NCBI RefSeq assembly: GCF_042242105.1
Contig: NC_092012.1
Location: 8,809,470 to 8,873,469, forward strand
Reading direction: 5' to 3'
Source of the DNA: Pempheris klunzingeri
Lineage: Eukaryota > Chordata > Actinopteri > Acropomatiformes > Pempheridae
DNA: 64,000 nucleotides
Positions 23,091 to 36,905 of the stretch are shown here, one piece after another. The notes beneath the pieces were generated by a model. The model made no database searches and was not told the DNA's origin. It saw only the letters and a list, made by a program, of their open reading frames with translations. Positions within the stretch are counted from its first letter, which is position 1; each line of letters opens with the position of its first letter. The translations under genes and the position numbers were made by a program.

Positions 23091-25862
23091 CTGACAAATA
23101 TTATTAAATATATAGATATTAAAATGTGAAAAATGAAATCCAAACTGTTATTTTTCTGTTTTACTACACTTTACAAAGCATAAACCAGCACAATATAAAT
23201 CCATGGATACAAACATTTTGCTTTAAGATGCTGTGCTGTCTGTTTTGATATTGTTACATTACATAACTGACCTCTGACACCATCAGCACAGCTTCAGGAA
23301 ATCACAATAAGTTAGTCTGCATTGCGTTAAAGGGCAGAGTGTGTACACACATGTGTGTTTGCAATGTCTGTGTTTCTTGTAGTACATAATGTTCCGTCTG
23401 TCATGTGTGCAGCACACTTCACTGTATGTGAGTAACATGTGGGAGATGTTCTGCTCGGCTGCACATACAAACCTAATGGGCAGAGAGGATGGTGAGGGCT
23501 TAGGTGCAGATGTTGGGCCGCTGCTGCACACTTTGTGGCTTTGCGTCCTTATCTGTAAGTAGGGCACTTTCACGAACTCACTCCCAGTGTGTCCGCCTGT
23601 AAAGCCCCAAGTCTCACAGCAGAGAGCAAATCAACACACGGGCCAGTCTGGAGGGAGGACTCGTGTTTATCTGCATCAACACAGAAGAAGCAAACAGAAG
23701 CTCTTGGACCTGCTGCTCTCACCTCGGTCTCTGTTGTCTCCTTATGTTTAGTCTGTCGATGCCTTAGGTGCTTATTAGTGCTCTTGAGGACAACTTCCCA
23801 TAATGCACAGGACCCTGGTGTACCAACAGGTTGATACATGTTGATACATCACAAGCTCCGTATTTGAATCATAGTTGAATCATAGTATGTTAAAGCATTG
23901 TTGCACAGTCCATCAATAACTGTTTTTTTTTTTGTTGTTGTCATTGTTTTGTTGTTATTTTATTTGGCCACCAATCAGCAGCATAAATAACCCGTGGGTG
24001 CAATAGTGACATAATATCACTTTTTAATTTCAGTTACATTTAATTCACGTTTGATAAAGCAGGGTTCTGCAGCATAAAAATACAGTTTTTATATTATATA
24101 TCAAAATACAGTTTGTATATTACAGCAAACACATCATAAGCAGAAGCAGAAGAATATTATTAATATGAACCCTAAAGTAAGGTTTCTCAGAGCATGAGAA
24201 ATAAAGGAGAATTCTTGTCATGTTTTTTTAAAGTTGATATGGCAGAATTGTCCACAAACATTTCCCTATTTGCACATCCAGCAGCTCCAGAGCAACATTA
24301 GCATTCATTTGATGTTGTGTTTCTGACCACGAGGCAAATATTAGTGAAATGTTCAGGCACCTTTTAGCTCTGTTTTTGGTATCCACCGAATCCAGCTAAA
24401 TATCTGTAAACAAACATATGCTCCACTATGTACACCAGCTAGTTTAACTTCAGTCCGTCTGTCGTTTTGATACTGTGCAGGTGGAATACTACGGGTCTTT
24501 AGACCTTTTTTGAAGAAACTAGATGCTTTATGCTGTCAAAAACAACCATGAGCACAGTTAGAATGAACCAAAACAGTAACAATGAGCTGAAAGAAGCTAA
24601 AAGAGTTGAGGAGGACTCCAGAGCTGTGGGATAATTTGAGTTTGTCACTATGATTGACACATATACTTATATGATTCATTATTGCTCATTGCCACGTAAA
24701 TGCTTGGAAATCTAATAAAAATATGGTGCACTGTTTCCTCCGCTACCAATTACTCATATTCTCAATTCATGATGTTGTCCAAATGTTACAACACACAGTA
24801 TCTATAAACATTATGAATGGAGGCAAATTCTGTGCATTTCTTATTGGATACAATGTGGACTAAATAAATCTGTGGTAAATCCATGTTGCTGATCTATGAT
24901 GATTGAATTCTCTGCGATTCTGTATGTTTCTTGCAGTCTCTGATTACTTTGCTCCGTCTTTGTGAAGCATAGATTTGTATCTTCCATTTTACAATGGCAC
25001 TTTTCCCATTTCTTTTCGGCATAAAATGCATCCACTAAGCCTGTCTCTAGGCCACAGAGGCTCCCCTCTCTCACAAAACAGATAATTGCGAGGTAATATT
25101 TGTTCATGCACTGTCTGTGAGAACAGCACACACACACAAGTGGTAGGCTTGCAAACAAAGCCTCAGGCGCTCACCCAGAAAAAAAAAAGCTAAATAGAGT
25201 GTGTTTGTGCTTGTTCACCTTTCAGATTTGATATCATTCTAATACAAGAGAACATACTGTAGTGCTTTCCTTCTACAGAGTTTGACAATGCATTAAGCAG
25301 CAGAAAATTTGGATGAGATGTGTACCTATTATTTTGAGACGTCAGCTACCTCAGAAACAAATAGAGGCAGATGTTCTCATTGGCATGATGAAACACTGAA
25401 TCCCAAAGCATTTACTGTGCAATTTACCTGACAGTGTAGCAAGTAATCATCATTCGGGGTGCAGAATTTCCCTCTATCTGTTTGTGCTTTCTACATTAAA
25501 CTCAGCTGCCACTCCACATCAGACGCTTCTATTGCTCTGCTCTCCTCTGCAGTTTGAAAAAGAACACAGCCTACAGAGTTCAGCTACTCATGCATGACTA
25601 AGACCTGTTATGCAATTAAACAAAAACAGTAATTGATTTCTCTCTTATCAGCCTTGATGCTCAAAAGTTAATACATTGGGTTCTGCTTACCTATTAAATT
25701 TTACTTTTACTGTTATAGGAATCATTGTTGTATCAGATTCCTATTCAACCTATTCAAATTAAGTTTATGTAATACTAATTTGCGACAGTGAATTTGATTT
25801 GAGGGGGGCATAATGCTACACGGATTATTTTTTTATCAACATAACGATTTAATGAGATAATA

Positions 25863-25915
25863 ATTGCCTACAAGCCCAGACAGGTATATGTCTGCACCAT
25901 GGGCTCGTAGGCAAT
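25863..25915. repeat. Hairpin-forming inverted repeat, 16-bp arms
   Basis: The left arm 25863-25878 (ATTGCCTACAAGCCCA) is complementary to 25900-25915 with one mismatch. The 21-base loop contains a small nested AGACA/TGTCT inverted repeat (25878-25882 and 25889-25893). It could be a miRNA-like hairpin, a protein-binding palindrome or a small transposon relic. No coding frame crosses it. Confidence 0.6.
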
Positions 25916-26881
25916 TTCTGAGAAATACTCCAGCACAAGACCCCTTCAAACCACAAACTGACTTAAATTTTTGCCACAGATTAAAAATTCAAGATATAAC
26001 ATGTTAATTAGTTATTTTAAGAGGTGATATTCAGATTTTCAGACAGAGCCAGGCTTAGCTGTCTATCTCCTGGTATAAGCATGTTTTTTTCTTTTTTTCT
26101 TGCATACATATCTTTCTAGGACACATGACTTTCTTTTTTTAATGAAACCACCTGAGCTGAGCTCGACAGCAGGTGTGTTGATATAGCTCTCGACATAGCT
26201 GTGATGCAGAGAAGAAGAGGCAAAATATTTGTAATTTCTCTCATTCCGATGAAGTCTCAGTAACAGAAGCGTAAATAGTCAGTCCTGGCCTGTTGCCTTG
26301 GCCTGTCTGTGGCACTAGATCCATCTGAAAGCACACTGTTATCCATTCATTACCAGCTGTAAATAGAACACATCTGCGCACGAATGTCCACATACCACAC
26401 ACACTCATAGTAAACCCAGTGCATTAATTGGGCTCGTCATTATTGGAGCATTTACGCTGTGACATCACAGGAGGCGTGTTCGTTTAGGCAGAAAGAGAAA
26501 TGGTTTAGCAGGATATAAAGGGGTGAGCAGAGGTAGGAGCTCCTCTTTCATCCGCCCTTATGTAACCATTGGGGTATGAAACAATCCCTCTATCCCAAAT
26601 TGTGACGCGCTCTTAAAGGGATTTTTAGGTGAACTCTGCACTGCCAAATTTCCCAATCTAATCCATCCTGATAACAGTTATGCAGGCTGCAAAGAAGTGT
26701 TGAACAGATGCAAAGGAAAACCTTAATGTCAATTCTTTTTTTTAAATCATTATGCAATATATTCCTCAGCAGTGCAGAGGAGCAGAGATAAACTGAACTG
26801 GAATGACCCATCCACCGAAGAACTCTACTCCAACTTATCATCCCACACTAGGGTGTACTGTGGAGCATGTAGTGCAGCTGG

Positions 26882-26885
<4 letters not shown>

Positions 26886-26956
<71 letters not shown>
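26886..26956. repeat. (CA)n microsatellite, long
   Basis: About 35 uninterrupted CA units. Confidence 0.97.
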
Positions 26957-26957
<1 letters not shown>

Positions 26958-29900
26958 GTCTCCAGATTACCCAATGAACACACACCTCAGTTGGTCCGAG
27001 AGCTGTAGCATTCCGCGGTACAGGATTACATGTTATTGCAAAACAAACCTGAGTTCAGTGTCCCCTGCTAGAGGAAGGATGCAGTACAACTGACCTGGAA
27101 CAACAGCAATGTGTTTTTCCACTCCTCTTCCTATAACGCTTTGCCTCAGTACTACAGGTTAATGATTGATACTTTACACAGGCCTGTCGAATGACTGTCA
27201 CAGACCTGTTGTCGTGTGACTGGAAAAACCCATTTTCAAAGATGTGTTTTACAGTCACTGGGGACTAAGGAAGCCATAATGAGTTTCAAACCCTGGCGTT
27301 CGCCTCAGATAAGGACCCTTGGCATTTTTGTGGCAGGTGGCCAGTGATGTCAGCCCAGAGATGAGTAGATAGCCAATCCAAGCAGAGCGATGAGATGCCA
27401 TTTTATCCAATAATTTGTATGCAGGGGTGGGCAGATTGCAGTGACAGTTTGGCTAGGCCAGGCCAAGATTGGCCAGACAGGCTCCCCATTAGCCCTGCCA
27501 CTCTGCTGATAGAACTGAACATTGTGTGCTTTTCTCCTGCTCTAGTGCTGCATCGATCCGCAGTGACAGACACACAGAGCTAATGCAGGGAGGCTAAGGA
27601 AGCAGGGCAGTGAGAGCAGCTGCAGCGCCATTCACACAATGCTGCCACACTTAAAAGACAGGCCTGATCCCATGCTGGTAATCTTAATACTCTCGGCTGG
27701 CTGTATTCTACACGAGCCCATTATTGCTGCACATCGGTGCACCATCCACTCTGTAGTCCTCCTGAGTTTAACTGATGGGAAAATGAACAGGGATGGAGGG
27801 CAATGCGCTGAGCGATCTGAGTGTGTGAGTTTCAGGTTCAGCTGTGATCTGCTTGTGATTAATGGAGAGTGCTGCTGCTCAGCTCCTGTGACACACACAC
27901 TCTGAGAGAAGAGGCCAATCAATCCTATACGTACCGCTGGTGTGACCCGATGTGAGATAAGAAGCTTGACGCTGTGTCTGTTAGAGATTGTAGAGAGCTG
28001 GTAAAAGTCAACGAATGGAAATGTGTCCCTGTTAAGGAAAGTCTGAGAGGAGAGATAAGAGTGATATTATGTAATTGTTGAAAATTAAGTCACAGATCTT
28101 CTTGGTGGGAACAGCATAACAGATATGTGCACTCTCCTCCAAAAAAGCACCAGTGTTTACATGCAAACATTATTCATTCTCTGACACAGCACACATATAG
28201 ATAATTACAGGGGAAATATCTGATGCAGGACCAACAACATGCACAAAACAGACTGAGGGAGACAAATGCAGGAGTTATGAAATATGTTCAGACAGCAGAG
28301 TGCTGATAATGATGACACAGGATGTCCTTGATCTTATTTGAAACCCAAATATTATGAGTAATAAGACCTTGTAGACAGTAAAAAGAGAGCAAGAGGCCAG
28401 AGGTACTGTGGTAATAGTACCACACATCTAGATAACGAATATTGTACGCAGCATTTTAAATAGCAGCTGTCTCACATCTATCAATCTCTGCCTCTCTGCC
28501 CCCACCCCACCCAACTATAATGATATGGATGGTGTGTTCTTGGTGTGATTATCATAGTTTTATTGTCTCTTTCAGACATTGAACAGTGAGTGCCTCCAGG
28601 AATTGCTCCATCACAATTGTGGAAGAAAACAGCAGCTCTAACTTTGACCCTGCTTTTTAATCTTTATGATGTTATTGCAATAAAAAGAAAAAGGTTTCCA
28701 TTGAAGTGTGACATCGTACTTTCTGGAAGTGACCTACAAAAACTATAACATTTTTTATTGTTGAAATTACCCTCAGTTCAAACGTGCTATCTGCTCAGAA
28801 TTTTAGGTCATTTAGATTATTTATTTTAGTTCGTTTTAAGCAGCAAAATTCCTGCTTTTCCTGATAACAACTGTCCTGGAGAAGATCACCTGTATGAAAG
28901 GGGTATAAAGTTTGCCACACGATCTAATATAGATAACGTTTAAAGATTAGTGTACTCGAACCACATCCTGTAAGGTTACCACTCAAGTTGTCTAAATGTG
29001 TGCCGGCAAGCTTCTCTGGTCGAATTAAGGCTACATCTAAATTTACAACGGATTAATTTACGCTTATGCCACCCAAAAACACCCTGCCAGGATCCACGAC
29101 ATTTGCCCTGGGACAGCAACCTTGATAACATGTTCGTCTCCTGAACCTGAACCTGCTGAGTAGTTTTAAACATACAGGCACCTATGGGTGAAAGGTATTA
29201 GTCCTGTTAAGAAACCTCCAGATTCCAAAGCTTCTGATCCTCTTACATCACAACCAAACACCCAGTTTTATCTCTGACCCCATACAAACAAATTCAATCA
29301 CATCAAACTCAGAGCACACACACCCACACACACTACACACAATGTCCCTGCCAGATCGCTTAATCATTTTGCTGCAGAATGTCCAGAGAATTGACTTGTC
29401 TTTTTTAATCGTTTGTCTGAAGGCGAGGAGCACGCAAAACAGGTTACATCACATCATAAAAGGGATGGCTCATAGCCCCAGCACTCACACACACAAAGAC
29501 ACGCAGATACACAAGCACAGGACTGTAGGTCTTAAGATGCTCCACTTACCGACGGTGAGAGGCCTTTCCTCCCCCGTCTTCCCCTCTCACTTCCCCTGCT
29601 TTCCAAAAGAGCTATAATGCAGGAATGCTATTAAAACAGGTCAAAGATTCAAGATCTGCAGTCATGCTGATAATTGGATTCTTGTTGTTCTTCAAAATCT
29701 GCTTTCAATGCAAAGACATTTGATCCTTAATTCCACTTTTTGGCCACATGCCTTGGATTTGTGTGTACTTTCCTGGCCTGTCATAATAGAATCCAACTTT
29801 TCTACAGAGCACAGTTCAGCAGCATTTGATAATGATTTCAGTGGTGATTCACGCATGGAGGAAGACTTTAACATCTGTTCTTTACATTAATATGTACAAT

Positions 29901-32900
29901 GGATTAGCCTGTTAACATTGTAGATCCTTCACATATCTGCTGGCATCATCTCAGATCTAAAACAAAATCATCAAAGTATACATCACCCTATAAAGGGGGG
30001 AAAAAAGGCTAATTCCAGGTCATTGGTTGTGGTACTGTTGTGCATTACGTAATAATACCGTCACGTCCCACTAACACTCTGAATAAGCTGAATGAGGTCC
30101 CATCTGTCCTGTGCGCTCACATAATTGTCATGCATAAGTGTGTGTAGATTTGCATCTTGTCTTACCTTTGGGCAGTGGTGGAAGAACATGCTCTAAGAGA
30201 AAGACGGTGGAGCAGAAAGCAATGAGATGGACAGCCGTTCTCTTTGGGTTAACAGGCATGAGGGGGAAGATTTTTTCTAAATTTCAGGCGAGGACGGGTG
30301 AGGTTTGCAAATGAAGCAATCACACATGTATATCTGATTTATTTTAAAGATATTCCTGGATGCTATTATGTAAACACGCTTACCTACAAGTTTAACAGAG
30401 ACATAATCGCAGTGGGGAAAGTGTGACAACAATTTCACTGCATAGGCCTCTTTCACAATTGTGTGAAATACCTGAGTTGCATGGTATCTGACATGTACAG
30501 GGTGTGTTTGGATGACACAACTCCTGCAAGGGTCAAATGGCCACTGATATTAAGGCGGGGGTGCAAGAATTCATGCCCTGTCTCGATTCGTTCTGCACCT
30601 TGGTTTCAGGTCCAGTGAGAGATACTGTTATATAAGCAGACACAGTATGCAAAACAGCAGATACATCGGAGGTCAGTCATTCCGTCTGCCATATTGCTTC
30701 TGTAAGTTGTGTTATATAATGGTCTCTCACTGTACTCATATAGGGCAATCTGTCATTAATTAATTAATGGTGCTTATCAAGTCCAACGCTGCTGTTATTT
30801 ACAGTAGATTAACATTGCAACAAGCCCACACGAACACACGGGTTTACACTGCAGGCATCACAGATCATTGATTAATCTTTTAGGCAGAAGTGATAATAAG
30901 AGAGAAAGAAAAACAAAAATACTGTATTAGCAAAAAAACACAAAACCCAGAGCCCTCATTTCCTCATACATGCATTCAGATATTTTGATAACACACAGTT
31001 GGTCCAGACCCTGCAGCAGTCTGGTTTAAATATCAAACAACAAACAAATACACACGCACGCATTTCCTTACAGTCTAAACATACCAGTCTGCTGGGATGC
31101 CAGAAACCTGCCATTTGACAAGCAGATCAAGATGGTGGAGTCCTGCCAGCAGGACCTGACTCGCAGGCTGAGAGCGGCAGACAAAATGGGATATAAAGGA
31201 GCAGATACAGGTTTCAGGAAGGAAAAATCTGATTTGTGGGGCTGGGGGAAACCAGGCAACCATGAGGGATCAGCACTGACTCTTCTCTGGCATTTGTAGA
31301 ATGATGATACTGACCATTCCAGCGGGCAATAAAACACAGAGAGGGCAAACTGCAAACACATAAAAGTGTCTCTTTGTACAGAAATATAAAGTAGACCCTG
31401 TTCTTTCAAAAAAAAATAAATAGAAAAGAGCTTGTGAAAATGTATGACCAACAATTTGGTATGTGCATGTGCTGTAATGTGACTAAATCTGCCTCGTTTA
31501 TAGCTAGACGAGCGAGCACTTTTCATTTCATTCAAATTTATTTTGCAGGTTTTTCCTAATGCAAGGACATGCTGAACATTCACAACCCATTAGGACTGTG
31601 TAATCTTATGATTTAAGCTGACAGATAAAACTCATGAATCACCAAAACTGGACTCATCCAAAAGCAGGACTATATCTCAAAAGGATTAGTTTCTGTACAT
31701 GCTTAGACTGGACCGAAACATGGAGGGATAACATTTAAGAGGAGATCAGAAAATTAGAGGGGAAAAGAAAGAGAGGAAGTAAGACAGAAGTTGTGAAAGG
31801 GAGAGCCAGAGAGAGGTGGTGGCAGTGGACTCTACTGGTAGTGGGCCTGACACACTGACAGGCCATGCCATACACAGAGCAGTCTCCTCCCCTCTTCGGA
31901 CTGGCCTATATTAACTGCCCATGGAGCTCCACCTCACAACCAGAGGCACATGGAGTAGGATAACACACCGCCAAAGCTCTGAGAATACATTCACATAACC
32001 CACACATAAACAAGGAGATACTGGACTGCGCTGAAACATTTCCACCTGTCTGCCTGTCCTCCTAACACTGTTGGATATACAGCATAAATTCTCTTGGATG
32101 GACTATTAACTTCTATACAATGTTGCGCCAGGCGTCTCAGGAGAATTTCAGCCTCGGTGAGTGGCAAGAAGATTTCATTTTCCGCAAAGAACAACTAGAC
32201 ACCAATATGACGTGTTTGTGATGTTGAGGATTTTTCTGTTTTTGCCCAACAATTAGACTAAATAAAGAACAGGTGAAATGTCCTCTGTTACAGAGAGCTA
32301 GAGGATAATGCAGGATTGTGGCTGAGACACACTTAGATGCCCTGTATAGGTGAAAATGTGTGCGTGAATGTGTTTGTGAGAGAGTAAGAGTCATACCACT
32401 ACCAGCAGCAGATGACCGTATATGTAAACAGCATGTGCATATCTTCATTCGTCACACAAGGAATACTCTGTTCTCACCAAACAAGACCCCTGGAAGTCCA
32501 GCAGTACAGTGTTTGTTTTGTTTTATACCATAGAGCTTTACGGTAATGCAGCACAAACAGTAATAGATGCCGCTATAATCTCAACTAAATCACACAGTGA
32601 AATGTGTGTTGGGTTAAGACATGTCAACTATTTGTCTCATGGTGTAACAGTGGAGGCCTGCAGCTGAGGCTGTAATCACCGTGGTGGAGAAATTCTTTGT
32701 GATTGGAATACAAATAACAGATTTTTTTGTCTTCTATTAAAACAATCAAAATGTGAGGAAATGACCGTATTACCTGACAGGGAGAGTGAGTTACATCATG
32801 CAAGTTAACCTCTTGTTCATTAATGTACAGCAGAGGGCAAAGAGCACTGATCGGACAATCCAGTGCCAAAACCTTATCTACCAATGTGATTTTTAATTAT

Positions 32901-33369
32901 TGATGTAGCTTCAATCAGAAGCAATCAGTGATGCTTGTCAAAGGAGGCCAGAGGCCAGCGGGAAGGATTCATATCATGCAGTCTCATGAAACAGAATCTT
33001 TAACTGGCTCTCTTTGTTTCTGACTTGTGGAAGATGTTGGCCAAAGAGTCTCAACTGAGCAGAAAGGCAGAAGTGCGTCCATGGGCTCAAAAAATCTACT
33101 GAAGTTCCCTCTTTACAGCAAAGACAGTCAATCTGCACAACTTTGACCTCTGACCCTCTGGTAGAGCAGGGGAATCATAACTTGCATAAATAAAGCATGA
33201 TTTTTAGCATTTACTAAACATTCATTGTAAATCTACATTTAATGCTAAACCCAAAACTCAAATATAAACAACTTAAAGAAATAAAGTAGTTTCACTCGAA
33301 TTTTTTCTGAAAAAATAGATCAACTCTGGGTAAAGTAGCCTATAACTCAGCAAACTGGAAAATGAGGCT

Positions 33370-33945
33370 TTAGTGTCGTGTTGTTTCATTCAAAAAGAAC
33401 GATTCTTTTGGGTGAATGAACCGACCTGAATCACTTCCTGAAATGATCGGTTCCTTTCTCAGTTTTTTGGAACCTGCATTATGGAAAAAAAAATTGTGGC
33501 TGAAGACTGTCCCAGATGCTTTAACTGCAAGAGAATCAGTGAATATACGCCACGCATGTTCAGTGACTACTAAACGAACCCTGAGTGACAATAACCGGCT
33601 CAAACTGCCAGAGCCAGTCCCAGCAAGGTCAAAAGTAATGCTGAACTGTAGATCAGTTTAAAAGCTGTAAAAATCATTAAAAAAAACAGTGTACATATTC
33701 CATTTTCAGTGAGGAATCTTTTAAAATATCAAGAATTATGAATGGAGTTTGGTGCGTTTATCAAAGCGACAGCAGTTCCTGTTCTGAAAGCTGCTGATCA
33801 TGAGGAATACACCTTCAGATGGGTTTCAGTTCAGTGTGTGGGACTCAGAGCTCCAGCCAATCCAGTGAACAAACATTTCAAATCTTTTCAGTGAACTGAT
33901 TCTAGTGACTGAAAAGAACTGCTTTGCACATGACTAAAAGGCCCT
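33370..33945. repeat. Possible dispersed repeat with 'gaac/gaatcatt' motifs
   Basis: Repeated short motifs (aagaacgattctttt, gaatgaaccg, cagtgaactgattct, gaaaagaac) occur at both ends of this stretch and remind me of a fish interspersed repeat. No clear terminal repeats or target-site duplication were resolved. Confidence 0.3.
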
Positions 33946-34084
33946 ATTCTGAAAGTAATTGCATCTCCCTCATCTCTCTCTCATTAAAATCCAGTAAATC
34001 ACGTTAGATATTATAATTAGCCTGTGTACATTATTGCATAATTTTAAGTCTTTTGCACTGATGCATGACAGCTAATAATCGTGA

Positions 34085-34320
34085 TCATGAGTCGCTCTGT
34101 GAGTCTGTCGCATCCCGCTCAGTGCAGTGCAGCTCCAGCTCTCCATCGCAGAGCCCATCCCGGCCTGTGAGGAGCATCTGCATTCTCGGGCACATGGGCT
34201 CTCACATGGTCTGCCTGCGGATGCTGATGTAGACTGCAGCGGCTGTGATGCTGCCGCCTGCCCGCCCCATCCATCCCCTCATCCATTCAGAGCACCCACA
34301 GTGAGAGAGGTGATATAGGA
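34085..34320. other. GC-rich block of unknown role
   Basis: This 235-base stretch is clearly richer in G+C than the surrounding AT-rich DNA. It contains open frames on both strands (63 and 85 codons) that resemble nothing I know. It could be a distal promoter, a noncoding RNA exon or simple composition drift. It ends about 1.5 kb before the mapk6 promoter region. Confidence 0.3.
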
Positions 34321-35829
34321 GCCGCAGTCTGAATGAGGGATTGGGAAAGGGAGAAATAGTGCCTTCCTGGATGTCTGGGCTTTGTTTTGCTCTGGATGTG
34401 TGAACCTCATGGAGATCAGATTTGAGGGCGGACCGCTTAAAAAGAAACACCCTGCGCATCTCGGTGCCAGATGGACTTTTTTTTTTTTTTTTTAAATCCG
34501 CAGTTCAGTGAGTGAACTGTCCGTGCCATAATCTGATAACAACATTAATTCCCATCAAAGACAAAAAAAAACAAAATAGGAAAAACAAACCGTGGATCAA
34601 TCGGGGAAACAGCATTGGCAAAGAGGGCACAGCAACTACTGAAGGCTATACTCAAAAAACAACTATCACAAAAATGTATGGATGAAAAATGGGAGAAGGA
34701 GCAGACTATAACCTGTGAAGAAAGGCCTAAGTGTTCTGTTATGCTTGACACAAATTTGGAGGAAGGTGAAATAATAAACAGCACATAGAAAGAAGAATTA
34801 ATTCAGGTAAGCAACCGTAATAGCGTCTGTTTTGCAGAATTTTTGAGCGACTTTTCCACTGATTTGGGGACTTTTTGCACCTTTCCTTGGGCAGGCAGTA
34901 AATAAGATATGTAAAAAATTTGCTTATTTTTAAGGGTGAAGCGATATACAACCAGTGAAAGCAAAAATAATTCTAATCTTCTCAAATAAATGCCTGGATG
35001 ATATTAATTTGCCCACTGGGCTATGATAACTTTCTTTTTCAAATTGCAGCAGTGGCTGAACTTTTGGTTCAAATGTGCTATAGCTGTATAAAGATGATTT
35101 ATTTGTTTACTGTAAGCGTTACTAGCATTTCATGCAGAAACCTGCAGTAATATTGAGCAGGGTTTTGAATCTACCGCTGTCACGTGATCACCAACCTCAA
35201 ACAGATGTTTTCAATGACTCCTGCTGCTTTTGCGAACCGCTCGGAGCCCCAACACGTAAAAACGACCGACTCTGTAGTAGTGCGCTCCGTTACTGATACA
35301 GCCAACTATATCTAATGCACTGCAGTATGTGTTATTCTCATTATCGTAAATTACTAATTATGTGGCCTTTATTTAATCATATACTAAAAAAGACATCACT
35401 TCAACTGTCACTTATTGATACATCAGAAGTATCAAATCAATTCAGTTCAAATAATCTATTGTGTATTTGTTTAGCTTTTTTTTTTTTTTTTTTTACTTTA
35501 TTAAGAATATGTGAATACTAGCATCGGCATTACAAAAATATGCGATATGATGAGGGGTATAATGTTTCTAGAATCATGAAAAATATGTGAAGAACTACAT
35601 GCAAAGATCATGCCAATCAATGATAATAATATAGCTTAAATGTGACTGTAAATAAAGCAGTAAATGCACAACACAACCACAGTTGTATTAACACTAATAA
35701 ACAAATATAATAACAAGTAACTGATAAATTAAAAGTGATTTAACAATGACAGTAAAATGAACTGATTAAAAATAAATGATGCACCTTACTCATAACTTCA
35801 CCCTCTAAACTGTGAGTGGCTCTCACAGT

Positions 35830-36002
35830 AGTTTCCGACCGTCCGTGAAGGCAGCCGTGTGACGTCACCCCCGCCCCTCATAGCTGTGCCCAGCCTCAAT
35901 GGCGACTGCTACAGATCCGCAGTACTCGGTGGCGGAGCGCAGTCAAACCTCGTCCAGGGTTTGATTAAAGAAACTACCAAACTAATGCGACGAATAAGGA
36001 CT
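35830..36002 (+). promoter_or_regulatory. mapk6: mapk6 promoter region and putative noncoding exon 1
   Basis: A perfect palindromic CRE (TGACGTCA) lies at 35860-35867, immediately followed by a GC box (CCCCCGCCCC, 35868-35877), inside a local rise in GC and CpG that continues to about 36350. A possible donor (GGACT|GTGAGT) at 36003 would end a noncoding first exon. The splice partner could be the strong acceptor at 36835 (ttgtcttccag). The promoter role is inferred from position and motifs. Confidence 0.5.
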
Positions 36003-36851
36003 GTGAGTAGTGTCTTCCGTGTCGATTTCTGTTGCTGTTATCTACATTATGTGTCGTTTAATCGTGGATTCGCGGTGTATTTTTTAGCGGTTTAGCCGAC
36101 GTCGGCTTTGTGCTGCTTAGCTCAGGAGAAGGTGTAACGTTACCACGTAGTCAGAAGCCTCCGCCAACAACGGCTCCTTTGTTCGCGCTATCGGCGGGTT
36201 TCACGTTAACTTTGTGTTGTATATTTATAAAACAGGCGGTGTTTTGAAGGCTTTGTTTCACTGTACAATGTGGTTTGTGTTGTGTGTGTTACTGGACGTG
36301 GTTATGTGAATTTTAAACCAAGTCGACGGAGGTCTGTCAGCAGCTTGTCAGCCTGCCGTTATGGGTTTTTTCCGCCAGCCAGCCAGCCGCACTCTCTGAA
36401 GACCCAAAATAGGCTGTATGAAGGGTTAAAACTCAGAATAAAAGCTGTTATTTGTCATTAATGCATGACATTTATGGTATTAGTGTTGGATAATCCTTTA
36501 TAGGTTATCTCTCAGTTTTATCGATACTCACTAACCGGACTAGCATACGCTTAAACCGGGCGGGGGAGGGTTAGTTTCCATTATTGACACCACGTTTAAC
36601 CTAAAGCCGGTGAATGAGACTGTTTGTTGTTAATCTATTGCTTTTTTGACATCCCCGATATATTTTAATAGTAAAAAAGATGAGATATGACTATATTTTA
36701 ATGGAACGACAGGTTATCTTGTGAAGATCCCATCTTATTAAATGATGGACTTTGAACTCCTTTCTATTCTGGCACTATTTTTATCCTTATCTAAGCTTTT
36801 TTTTTCCGTTCTGCTTTTCTATTCTTGTCTTCCAGGTTATTCCCAAGTAAA

Positions 36852-36905
36852 ATGGAGGATAGTTTTGACTGCGACTGTGGCGAACTTGAGCCACCTGATC
36901 ATTGA
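36852..36905 (+). other. mapk6: Upstream ORF in the putative mapk6 5' UTR
   Basis: If the exon starts at the strong acceptor near 36836, the first ATG (36852) opens a 17-codon frame (MEDSFDCDCGELEPPDH, stop 36903-36905) about 600 bases before the mapk6 start. It could reduce translation of ERK3, a protein kept at low level by rapid turnover. Neither transcript inclusion nor conservation can be seen here. Confidence 0.35.

Larger units (their letters stand above)
20951..35810. other. Intergenic region, leo1 to mapk6, second part
   Basis: No protein-coding gene is recognised. The longest open frame (minus strand, 31068-31583, 171 codons) has no recognisable domain and no supporting splice structure. 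The region contains (GACT)n, poly-C, (GATA)n and (CA)n tracts, a 53 bp hairpin near 25.9 kb, a possible repeat near 33.4-33.9 kb and a GC-rich block near 34.1-34.3 kb. Conserved regulatory elements cannot be judged without other genomes. Confidence 0.5.

Noticed and set aside
31068-31583. 171-codon open frame on the minus strand
   Set aside because: No recognisable domain and no splice partners; the length is possible by chance in 24 kb of noncoding DNA.
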